Assembly: GCA_022360315.1 (NCBI GenBank)
Contig: JAKSDA010000149.1
Span: 1-41,455 of the forward strand
Length of the DNA: 41,455 nucleotides
Reading direction: 5' to 3'
Source of the DNA: Pseudomonadota bacterium
GTDB taxonomy: Bacteria; Myxococcota_A; Polyangia; Haliangiales; Haliangiaceae
The notes below the pieces were generated by a model, which was given only the letters and a program-made list of their open reading frames with translations, made no database searches and was not told the DNA's origin. A program made the translations under genes and the position numbers. Below are positions 1 to 7,700 of this stretch, piece after piece (within the stretch, counting starts at the first letter, position 1; the number at the start of each line of letters is the position of its first letter).

Positions 1-464
1 CGTGTTTTCTTTTGAAGGGCACTATCTAAAACGTTTTTTATATCATTTTGAGGAATAACAACAATGCCTTCTTCGTCAGCCACAATGAAATCACCAGTAT
101 TTACTTTTACAGAGCCGCACGTGATTTCAATTTGTGATGCGCCATCATTGGTCTTGTTGCCAGGTTTGGGGAAAACACCCCGAGCAAATAGTGGGAATCG
201 CCGCTCGCGAATTTCACCTATATCTCTGACAACCCCATCAATAACAAATCCCGCAATACCATTCTGTTGTGCAACAGCACAGACGTTACCGCCAGCAATA
301 GCATAGTTATTGGCATCAGCTTCGGCAACGATGATAGAATTTTTGGGCGCCCTGTATATTGCATCGTGTAAGTATGTGTTGATAGCAATTCCTGGTAAGG
401 TTGCATATTCATGATATTGCCATCTTGCCGTTTCTACTCTTCTCTGGCGATCTATGATTCGGTA
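1..464 (-). pseudogene. RraA-family protein remnant, no start codon, runs off the window
   Basis: Translating the minus strand in the frame that directly follows the prpD stop gives a good C-terminal two thirds of an RraA-like fold (the RraA / 4-hydroxy-4-methyl-2-oxoglutarate aldolase-like family). Visible landmarks are a GGNVCAVAQQNGIAGFV stretch, then VIDGVVRDIGEIRE, which is the family's G-x-V-x-D-G-x-x-R-D active-site segment, and GDFIVADEEGIVVIP near the end. The N-terminal 50-60 residues of the usual fold are absent, and I find no ATG, GTG or TTG in frame between the prpD stop and the conserved part, so translation has no normal start. The C-terminus lies beyond base 1. It is A+T-rich like prpD and unlike the rest of the window. 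Most likely a 5'-truncated remnant. Rescue by read-through of the prpD TGA cannot be excluded, because the frame is the same. Confidence 0.7.
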
Positions 465-1973
465 TCATTCGAATATTCCTTTCAGCTCAGAATGTACTAA
501 ATATCCGTCGGGTACGACGACATTGAGATCACATAGTTGATCGTGATTCAGGCTTGACAACTTCTCAACCAGGTCAATGAATCTATTTCTTTCTTCCAGC
601 GAAATAATGCCATCAGTCAAGGTGTCGAACTTGCCCAGGTAATTTTCTCTCGCAAACGGTCTATCACCAGCGGGATGAGCGTTGGCCCGCTCTATTTTAT
701 CTTCGATGACCGATCCATCCATCATGGTGATGATCACCCGCCCCCCAAAGGCTTTTTTGTCGGGGTTCTTGTCATGGTAGAGCCGGGTCCATTTATCGGT
801 TTCGACAGTTGAGATTTTCTGCCAGAGCTCGACTGTGTCGGTACGTTGAGCTCGTTCAGGTGTGTAGGACGTTTCGTGATGCCAAGAGCCATCCTGGAGT
901 GCAACCGCGAAAATATACATGATGCTATGGTCCAATGTCTCACGCGTGCTTTTGGGATCGAATTTCTGTGGATCATTGCAACCCGTGCCAATCACGTAAT
1001 GCGTGTGGTGCGATGTTTCGATCAAAATGGTCTTGATCTGTTCGAAGTCGGCAATTTTCTCACCCATTCGAAACGCCAGATCAATCAATGCCTGTGACTG
1101 GTACTCAGCAGAATGCTCTTTGGTATAGGTTTCCAAAATCGCTCGTTTTTCCTGTCCTTTTTCAGGTAATGGAACCGAGTACTCGGCATGTGGGCCACCC
1201 AGTATCCAGGCGATGAAAGAATCCTCGCCTTCGTAAATCGGAGACGGGCTCTTCTCTCCTCTCATGGCCCGATCCACCGCTTCAATGGCCAGTTTGGCTG
1301 TATGCGCGGGCGCATACGCTTTCCAGCTGGAAATTTCACCTTTGCGTGACTGTCGAGTACTGATGCTCACGTGCAAGGCGTGCTGAATAGCCTGGTAGGT
1401 GGTATCGATATCGAGACCCAAGAGAGCGCAAACACCGGCAGTCTGTGCTGGGCAGAGGTGCGCCACATGATCGATCTTGTGCTCGTGCAAGCAAATGGCC
1501 TTTACCAGGCTGACATGGACCTGGTAGGCCGCCACAATGCCTCTGAGCACATCTGGTCCGGACTTGCCCAGCTGTTGTGCCACAGCGAGTACAGCTGGAA
1601 TGCTGTCAGCCGGATGGGAATAGTCAGCGGCCAGGAAGGTATCGTGATAGTCCAGTTCTCGAACGGCCGTGCAGTTGGCCCATGCAGCCCACTCAGCATG
1701 TACATTTGCTTCCCTGCCCAAACCAAAAATGAAAGCACCCTGGTTTGCTCTGCGATGAGCTAATGCCTGCGCTCGTGCATTAATTACCGGTGTACGGTTC
1801 AACGAGGCAACGGCGACGGCAGCGTTGTCAATGATGCGGTTGATCACCATTTCCTCGACTTCGCAGCTGACCGGCACGTCGTCTGCCGACATGGCAGCGA
1901 GCTTCCATGCCAGCTGGTCTGGTTTTTTCAGGTTGGCTTTGGAAGGATGTACTTTGACCGTATGGTTTATCAT
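465..1973 (-). CDS. prpD: MmgE/PrpD family protein, probably 2-methylcitrate dehydratase
   Basis: 502 residues, close to the length of bacterial PrpD (about 480-500). PrpD dehydrates 2-methylcitrate in the methylcitrate cycle of propionate breakdown, in the cytoplasm. Family-typical segments are [18 protein letters not shown] near residues 105-125, the [20 protein letters not shown] block in the middle, [12 protein letters not shown], and [12 protein letters not shown] near the C-terminus. The ORF is intact. It starts 5 bases after the otnC stop with no recognisable ribosome-binding site, so translation would depend on coupling to otnC. No prpB, prpC or prpF is nearby, so a complete methylcitrate cycle is not shown here. 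The gene is markedly more A+T-rich (about 43-50% G+C in sampled lines) than otnC next to it, which suggests a separate origin. The family also contains members with other substrates, so the exact reaction is inferred. Confidence 0.85.
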   Translation of the reverse strand: MINHTVKVHPSKANLKKPDQLAWKLAAMSADDVPVSCEVEEMVINRIIDNAAVAVASLNRTPVINARAQALAHRRANQGAFIFGLGREANVHAEWAAWANCTAVRELDYHDTFLAADYSHPADSIPAVLAVAQQLGKSGPDVLRGIVAAYQVHVSLVKAICLHEHKIDHVAHLCPAQTAGVCALLGLDIDTTYQAIQHALHVSISTRQSRKGEISSWKAYAPAHTAKLAIEAVDRAMRGEKSPSPIYEGEDSFIAWILGGPHAEYSVPLPEKGQEKRAILETYTKEHSAEYQSQALIDLAFRMGEKIADFEQIKTILIETSHHTHYVIGTGCNDPQKFDPKSTRETLDHSIMYIFAVALQDGSWHHETSYTPERAQRTDTVELWQKISTVETDKWTRLYHDKNPDKKAFGGRVIITMMDGSVIEDKIERANAHPAGDRPFARENYLGKFDTLTDGIISLEERNRFIDLVEKLSSLNHDQLCDLNVVVPDGYLVHSELKGIFE

Positions 1974-1978
1974 TTGTT

Positions 1979-2623
1979 TCAGGTTTCGACGGCAAATGCC
2001 TCGACGAGCTGATCGCTCTGATCCGGGGTCAGCATGCGGGGCTGGCGGCCGTCGAGCAGCATTGCGAGGCGGGCGGTTTCTTCCAGTTCCTCAATGGCGA
2101 AGACGGCCGCCTCGAGGTCCTTTGACGCCACGACCGGGCCGTGGTTGGCCAGAAGCACTGCCGAGTGCTTGCCGGCCAGCCCGCGGATAGCCGTGCCGAT
2201 CGCTTGCTGGCCGGGGCGGAAATAGGGCAACAGCTGTACCCGCCCGACACGCGTGATCGAGTATGCTGTCAGCGGCGGCAGTACATTGTCGGGAGCGATA
2301 TCGGGCAGCATCGAGAGGGCGACGGAGTGGGTCGAATGCAAATGCACGAGGGCATCGGTTCCATGCCGGGTCTCGTAAAAGGCGGTGTGGAGTGGCATTT
2401 CCTTTGTCGGTTGTCGGCCGGCCAGCAAGTGTCCGCCAGCGTCGAAGCGGGCCAGTGCTGCCGGATCGAGCCGGCCCAGGCTTGCGCCCGTCGGTGTGAC
2501 CAGAAGCCCGCCATCGGCCAGGCGTACCGAGATGTTGCCGGACGCGCCGCAGGTCAGACCGCGATCGAAGATCGACGTCGCCCAAGAACAGATATCGGCG
2601 CGCAAACGGGTCTCTTCCCTCAT
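1979..2623 (-). CDS. otnC: Class II aldolase/adducin family protein, OtnC-like 3-oxo-tetronate 4-phosphate decarboxylase
   Basis: 214 residues, full length for the family. It opens with the class II aldolase pattern ([19 protein letters not shown]), then [10 protein letters not shown], a metal-binding HLHSTHS motif around residue 95, and a second ligand region [10 protein letters not shown] around residue 158. These, together with [13 protein letters not shown] and the LPPLTAY segment, match OtnC rather than fuculose-phosphate aldolase. OtnC decarboxylates 3-oxo-tetronate 4-phosphate to dihydroxyacetone phosphate in tetronate or tetrulosonate catabolism. The usual partners (kinase OtnK, isomerase OtnI, dehydrogenase LtnD) are not in the window, so it looks like a survivor of a broken catabolic operon. 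G+C is high like the PKS region. The start at 2623 is the first good ATG, and the region upstream carries an inverted repeat that could be its operator. Confidence 0.8.
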   Translation of the reverse strand: MREETRLRADICSWATSIFDRGLTCGASGNISVRLADGGLLVTPTGASLGRLDPAALARFDAGGHLLAGRQPTKEMPLHTAFYETRHGTDALVHLHSTHSVALSMLPDIAPDNVLPPLTAYSITRVGRVQLLPYFRPGQQAIGTAIRGLAGKHSAVLLANHGPVVASKDLEAAVFAIEELEETARLAMLLDGRQPRMLTPDQSDQLVEAFAVET

Positions 2624-2763
2624 GAGCTTTCCAGTATTCTCGCAGCTTTTTCGAAGAAATTCTCGGCACCGACCACTGCTGGCCGCGAGTGAACGGAACC
2701 TTGCTATCCGGCCGTTGCCAGCGCAACCAGCCGAAATGGCAACACCTTCGCCACGCTCGCATT

Positions 2764-2810
2764 GTTGTCAATGTGTCTCCCCTGTCCTTACAGGGAGGAT
2801 GATTGACAAC
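2764..2810. promoter_or_regulatory. Nested inverted repeat upstream of otnC, possible operator
   Basis: Two perfect 9-base arms, GTTGTCAAT (2764-2772) and ATTGACAAC (2802-2810), flank an inner perfect 6-bp stem with a 4-base loop (CCCTGT at 2780-2785, ACAGGG at 2790-2795). The structure lies in the 238-bp gap between otnC and the upstream Uma2 gene and about 140 bp in front of the otnC start. GntR- or IclR-type regulators of sugar-acid operons often bind such sites, but the regulator is unknown. No T-run follows the inner hairpin on either strand, so a classical terminator is less likely. I see no convincing gene in 2624-2861. Confidence 0.35.
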
Positions 2811-2861
2811 TGGCACTGCCGCACCACGTTTACCCGTACTTCAGGCAGCGTAGAGGAGGGC

Positions 2862-3407
2862 TCAGAATATGTCGGAAACGGCGAGCTCGAGCATCGGTAG
2901 CCTGGTCGGGCGTAGGATGTCGTGGCCCGTTCGAGTCTCTACGGTCTGGTAGGTCCCGGCCTCGGGATCGAGATAGACTTCGACGCATTCCTCGACGATG
3001 TTGACGATCCAGTACTCAGGGATGCCCGCCTCTGCGTAGAGAGATGCTTTGTCCTGGCGGTCTTTGACCAGCGATGAATTCGCCACCTCGATGACGAGCA
3101 ACGCGGTAGTCGGGAGCTGATGCCTGTAGTCGCCAGGTTCGAGGATGGCGACATCGGGCTCGGGCTCGGAATCATCGGAGATGGCGAGCGGACCCTGGAT
3201 CTGGACAATGGCGTGGCCCTTGAGAGCCGCAGCGAAGAGCATAGTGAGTTGATTGACAGACCATACATGGAGCGGTCCTGGCGGGTTCATCTCGACGATT
3301 CTCCCGCGAATAAGCTCCACCCGCTGATCATTGAGATCGCCGCGTTCAACCAGATGGTCATACTCGGCTCGTGATAATCGTTGGGGTCTGGCAAGGGCAT
3401 CCAACAT
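2862..3407 (-). CDS. Uma2 family putative restriction endonuclease (DUF820)
   Basis: 181 residues, typical length. Uma2 proteins are PD-(D/E)xK-fold nuclease homologues of largely unknown role, found in many copies in cyanobacteria, Chloroflexi, Planctomycetes and some myxobacteria. The core is visible: SEPEPDVAIL (the catalytic-type Asp strand), LLVIEVANSSLVKDRQDKA (Glu-x-Ala in place of the E-x-K, with the following D..K), then AEAGIPEYWIVNI and an EVYLDPE strand. The N-terminus (LSRAEYDHLVERG...RVELIRGRIVEM) also fits the family. It stands alone with no methyltransferase or partner nearby. A second, divergent Uma2 protein lies at 33359-33922. Intact; function inferred only from the family. 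Confidence 0.85.
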   Translation of the reverse strand: MLDALARPQRLSRAEYDHLVERGDLNDQRVELIRGRIVEMNPPGPLHVWSVNQLTMLFAAALKGHAIVQIQGPLAISDDSEPEPDVAILEPGDYRHQLPTTALLVIEVANSSLVKDRQDKASLYAEAGIPEYWIVNIVEECVEVYLDPEAGTYQTVETRTGHDILRPTRLPMLELAVSDIF

Positions 3408-3434
3408 GGCTCCAGTGTAGCACGCGCAGGCACG

Positions 3435-3860
3435 CTAACTGACTGACAGGGCAGTCGCAAACGTGCCGTAAACCGTGTTGTCGAAATGCGCCCAGTTGGG
3501 CAACTTGCCGATCTCCGTCGAGGTGTATCGCTCGAACAATCCGTCGGCATAGAGCTTCATTTGAAGGTCCATTGCCGAACTCCACACCACATCGGCACCC
3601 ACTTGGTTGGCCGCGGCCTCGGAAATCACCCGGTTGTAGGTACCGTTGGCGCCGAGATCGTTGTACTCGACCTCGATGCCTGGATACTTCGCTTGAAGGC
3701 GGCCCACCAGATCGCCGGACTGCGAAAGGTCGGTTGAGGTATAGCATCGAAACGGTGCCTTCAGCCTTGGCCGCCTTGTAGAGATCGTCCGCACGGGCTG
3801 TGGTCGCCAGGCTGCAGGCGGCAATGCCCACTGCCAGCGCAATCAGGTTCTTTTCTGCAT
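3435..3860 (-). pseudogene. ABC transporter substrate-binding protein (extracellular, AfuA-like), frameshifted and truncated
   Basis: A good ribosome-binding site (GGGGAGGAAACC) precedes an ATG at 3860-3858. After four codons the frame breaks. One base off, it continues as a signal peptide and mature start (NLIALAVGIAACSLATTARA, then DDLYKAAKAEGTVSM). A second shift at about 3740 leads to YTSTDLSQSGDLVGRLQAKY and then PGIEVEYNDLGANGTYNRV, VGADVVWSSAMDLQ and LYADGLFERY, typical of periplasmic binding proteins of the iron/phosphonate ABC type. The reading frame then stops after about 150 residues, where the family needs about 330. Two frameshifts plus loss of the C-terminal lobe make this a dead gene. 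No permease or ATPase gene remains beside it. Confidence 0.8.
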
Positions 3861-3913
3861 GGTTTCCTCCCCAGGGTTTTTGGGATTTCGGGGTTACGAG
3901 TCGGCACGCCACC

Positions 3914-4123
3914 CTATCCGGCCGCGGCGTGCTGATCGCCGCCGGATAGCGCGGCCGCGACCAGCTGGCCGAAAGCGTCGGTATTGATTGCGCCGCCCAG
4001 GTCCCGCGTCCGGTTCGCATCGACTGAGCGAACGTCACACGTGCATCCCTGTTCGAGCACCGAGGGCCGAGCTCCATGCCCCAGTTTTGCTCCGGAAGGG
4101 TCCGTAATGGCTTGGAATTGCAA
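3914..4123 (-). pseudogene. C-terminal scrap resembling an isocitrate/isopropylmalate/tartrate dehydrogenase
   Basis: The last ~35 codons of this frame read NRTRDLGGAINTDAFGQLV followed by AAAL and a short tail. This resembles the extreme C-terminus of the beta-decarboxylating dehydrogenases, where a (V/R)TRDLGG-x-x-x-T-x-(E/D)-(F/M) segment precedes the last helix. The upstream part (EQGCTCDVRSVDAN) does not align convincingly, and the catalytic domain is missing. With the neighbouring dead binding-protein gene it suggests a decayed sugar-acid or tartrate uptake and catabolism locus. Recognised on a short motif only. Confidence 0.35.
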
Positions 4124-4189
4124 GCCTATCCGCAGCTCTCAACGAGCGTATGCCGGCCCCTCGCGACAATTTCGCGGCAATTCGAGCCG

Positions 4190-4350
4190 TGTGGTCGTTT
4201 TGGCTTGTTTGAGAACCGAACCATTGCGCGTCTGGTCGTTTTGGATTCATTGAGAGCTGAGAAACTGGCTTGTGGTCGATTTGCGGTTCTTTGAGAACTG
4301 AAAAACTGGCTTGTGGTCGATTTGCGGTTCTTTGAGAACTTCGAACGCCT
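4190..4350. repeat. Four-copy ~41-bp tandem repeat upstream of the PKS gene
   Basis: The hexamer TGGTCG recurs at 4192, 4233, 4273 and 4314, that is, at spacings of 41, 40 and 41 bases. Each time it is followed by a T/G-rich tract and TTGAGA. The last two units are nearly identical (CTTGTGGTCGATTTGCGGTT then CTTTGAGAACT); the first two are diverged. The array ends about 270 bp before the palindrome in front of the PKS gene. No coding function is evident in it. It may be a multimeric protein-binding site or a simple expansion. Confidence 0.75.
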
Positions 4351-4613
4351 GTGTTTCATGCGGTTGGGCAGAAGGGCCGGATGTGGCACCGGTGAGGCGG
4401 CTCGAAAGGGCGTCGCAGCGCAGCGATCTGCCGCTCGACCAGCAATGCCCAGCTCGGTCGGGCATGCACGTCGCACCGGCAAAGACCTGGTGGCCAGGCG
4501 CGTCCGTGGAGGTCCGGCGCACCGTTGAATCATGGCCATTGCACGCCGCAAAGCCGCTGTCCATTATGGAATAGCGACATTCCGATATGAAATATTACCT
4601 CACACGACTCGAT
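4351..4613. other. Non-coding stretch, nothing recognised
   Basis: Between the tandem repeats and the PKS control region I find no recognisable gene on either strand. G+C falls sharply from about 4575 onward, as expected of a promoter region. Confidence 0.4.
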
Positions 4614-4644
4614 TTGATAAATCATCGATATTCGATATTACAAT
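4614..4644 (+). promoter_or_regulatory. Candidate sigma-70-like promoter of the PKS operon
   Basis: TTGATA (4614-4619) and TACAAT (4639-4644) resemble -35 and -10 boxes, separated by 19 bases, slightly long. The -10 candidate sits on the centre of the 34-bp palindrome. The implied leader would be about 110 bases to the start codon at 4766. This is a pattern match in A+T-rich DNA and may be wrong in detail. Confidence 0.35.
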
Positions 4645-4657
4645 ATCGAATATCGAT
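4624..4657. promoter_or_regulatory. Perfect 34-bp palindrome, likely operator of the PKS operon
   Basis: Left arm ATCGATATTCGATATT (4624-4639), spacer AC, right arm AATATCGAATATCGAT (4642-4657) with no mismatch over 16 bp. Each arm is itself a direct repeat of the 7-mer CGATATT (or AATATCG on the right side), so the site offers two nested dyads. It lies about 108 bases upstream of the PKS start, in locally A+T-rich DNA, and overlaps the best -10 candidate. This suits repression by a dimeric or tetrameric regulator. No regulator gene is present in the window. Confidence 0.65.
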
Positions 4658-4753
4658 TGGCACAAAGCATGCAGTTCATTGGTGAAATAACTGACTGTCG
4701 TGTACCGGAGGTTGGAGACACTACGCATTTACTCCTACTCCGGTCGATACGGT

Positions 4754-4768
4754 GGAGGTCACGGTATG
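4754..4768 (+). promoter_or_regulatory. Ribosome-binding site that fixes the PKS start at ATG 4766
   Basis: GGAGG at 4754-4758 stands 7 bases before ATG at 4766-4768. The longer frame can be opened from a GTG at 4700, but that GTG has no Shine-Dalgarno sequence at proper distance, and the extra 22 residues show no homology. The KS domain begins about 25 residues after the ATG. Confidence 0.7.
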
Positions 4769-7700
4769 ATAGATGGTGTCAGCACCTCGATGGAGTGGTC
4801 CGGGCCGAGTGCGAGTTCTGGTGTACATGAGCCTGTACAACCGATTGCGATCATCGGCATGGCGTGCCGATTTCCGGGCGCGCCCGACTATGATACCTTA
4901 TGGGCGAACCTCGCCCGCGGCATCGATAGCGTCACAGAAGTGCCTCGATCCCGCTGGGATTGGACGGCGTTCTTTGGCAATCCAGCGCTCGATCCGAGCA
5001 AGACCAACAGCAAGTGGGGAGGTTTTATCGACGGTGTCGACGTATTTGATCCGCTGTTTTTCCGCATCTCCCCGACCGAGGCCAGGTATCTCGATCCACA
5101 GCAACGGCTGGCCCTGCAGACTGCCTGGCAGGTCATCGAAGACGCCGGCTACCGCGCATCTGCGCTGTCGGGCAAGAAGATAGGCGTCTATGTCGGCGTG
5201 TCCAAGAATGACTACGCCGAGCTGATGCGGGAGAACGGGGTACCCATTGCGTCCCATGTGTCGACCGGTACTGTGCACTCCATCATCGCCAACCGGATCT
5301 CGTACATTCTCGATCTTCGCGGCAAGAGTGAAGTTGTCGATACGGCATGTTCCAGCGCCTTGGTGGCACTGCACAATGCCGTGCGCGATATTCGCCAAGG
5401 CGAATGCGAGTCCGCCCTGGTCGGAGCGGTCAACGCGTTGCTTTCGCCGACCATGTACGTCTCCCATGGCCAGTCCGGCATGCTCTCACCCCGGGGTCGG
5501 TGCAAGACATTTGACCGTGCTGCCGACGGCTACGTACGCGGCGAAGGAGTGGGGTTTGTCTTCATCAAGCCGCTCGACGCCGCGCGCAGAGACCGCGACA
5601 ACATCATCGGTGTCATACGGGGTACAGCGGTCAACCACGGCGGACGGGCAAATACCCTCACCTCTCCCACTGTTGAGGGCCAGGCCGAGGTGATCCGACT
5701 GGCCCACGAAGATGCGCACATTTCGCCGGCCAGTATCACCTATGTCGAGGCCCACGGAACCGGAACCCCGCTCGGCGACCCCATCGAGATTCTCGCCCTG
5801 AGCCGAGCATTTGCCACCACCGAGCCCAGCCACAGGTGCGGAATCGGGTCGATAAAGACCAATATCGGGCATCTGGAGAGTGCTTCGGGTATGGCCGGAC
5901 TGGTCAAGATCTTGCTGTGTCTCAGGCACCGTCAGCTGGCCGGACAACTGCATTTTACCGAGCTCAATCCCCATATCGACCTCGACAAATCGCCGTTTTA
6001 CGTGGTCGACAGGCTGCAGCCGTGGCCACATACCACCGTCGACGGAGCCTCGGTGCCGCTGCGAGCCGGGTTGAGTGCGTTTGGGATGGGCGGTGTCAAT
6101 GCCCATGTGGTCATCGAAGAACCGCCAACCGCCCGGCTGGCCGATCGCTCGGATACCGCTCATGACGGACCGCAGCTGGTCCCGCTATCGGCAAAGACCA
6201 AGACCGCCCTGGCCAACCAGGTACAGCGCCTGCGCGCGTTCGTCGACGCGCACCAGCCACACCTGTGCGACGTCGCGTATACTCTGCAAACGGGCCGGCA
6301 GAGCATGACGTATCGCGCCGCGTTTGTCGCCCGCAACGCATCACACCTGTCCGATCTGTTGGCCGCGTTCGCAGCCGGACACCAGGATGGCAACCCGTCC
6401 ATCTATTCCGGCAAGGCGACCGGGCGCCCGGCCAGGCCGGCAACACAGGCGTCGAGCGACCTCTACCAGACGGCTGCCATGTGGGTCCAAGGCGGTGTTC
6501 TCGATTGTGGCGATGGGCCGGGACAGCGCATCCCGCTGCCACACTACCCGTTTGACCAGCGGCGGTGTTGGTTCGACGCTCGTTCGAGCCCCACGACTGC
6601 GAGTGGACCGGGAGCCGTGAGCAAACGCGCCGGGCAAGGTGCCACCGGGTCGGCCAAAAACTCGATCACAGTCAACCGCGACGACTATATTGTCCGCGAT
6701 CATGTTGTGCGCGGTGTTTGCATGGTTCCCGGCGCAGCATACGTCGAGTTGGCCCGCGCGCTGGGTGGACTGGCCAGTGGCTCGGCTGCGGTCTTGCGCG
6801 ATATCTACTGGCTGAAACCGCTGACCGTGACCTCGACCGCGGTTGTCGAGTTGCGCCGGGACGACCGATCCCCGGCACGGTTGACCCTGACCAGTGCCGG
6901 GGTAGACCACTTCTCGGCGGTCATTGGCCCACCGCAACACGGCGCCGAGCCCTTTGTCGACCTTGCCGCAATTCGCTCGCGCTGCCAGCGCAGAGTCGAT
7001 GCCCAGGACCTCTACCATAGATTTCGGTCCTATGGACTGGCCTATGGCTCGACGTTTCGCGTGATCGATCACGCATTGCTCGGCGCTGGCGAGATCGTGT
7101 GCCAGCTGAAACGCCGGCCAGACGTGGCCGCATCAGCACAGGGCGGGTGGGAGCCGTCCATGCTCGACGGTGTCCTGCAGTCGGTTGTGGCCCTCGAACT
7201 GTTGACTCGCGACGTCGTCGCGCAACCGCACAGCGGGCCAGCGCAACCGCAATACGTACCCTACCAGCTGGGCGAGCTGGCGGTATTTGCCGAGGTCCCG
7301 GACCAGTGCTTCGCCCATGTGCGGCGCACCCGCGACCAAGGTGTCGCCAAACAGACATTCGACATGTCCCTGTGCACATCACAGGGACGAGTTGTGGTTG
7401 CTTTTCGCGACTTCGCGAAGCGGCCGCTGGCCAGCTCGCCCGCACCGGCTGTCGTCGACACCCGGGCCGGTACCGGGGACGTTCATGCCAGCCAGGCCGA
7501 GCAGCGATCCAGCCAGGCCGAGCAGCTGTCAGCTGACCCGTCGGCGGTGTTGTTCTACACCACGGGCTTGGTCGACCAGCCGCTCACAATGCACCGTGAA
7601 ACTCCCACCGGACTCATGGTGCTGTCGGCGCAACGTGCGCTGGTGGCAGCGCTGGGTGAAGCGGTTGCGATCGAGCACGTGGTCGAGGTGCGACCATCGA

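Noticed and set aside
2091..2816. 241-codon minus-strand frame overlapping otnC and its upstream region
   Set aside because: It is largely in an alternative frame of otnC, is Arg-rich and has no motif.
4700..4765. Longer PKS start from GTG 4700
   Set aside because: It lacks a ribosome-binding site and the added 22 residues have no family match; GGAGG stands correctly before ATG 4766.
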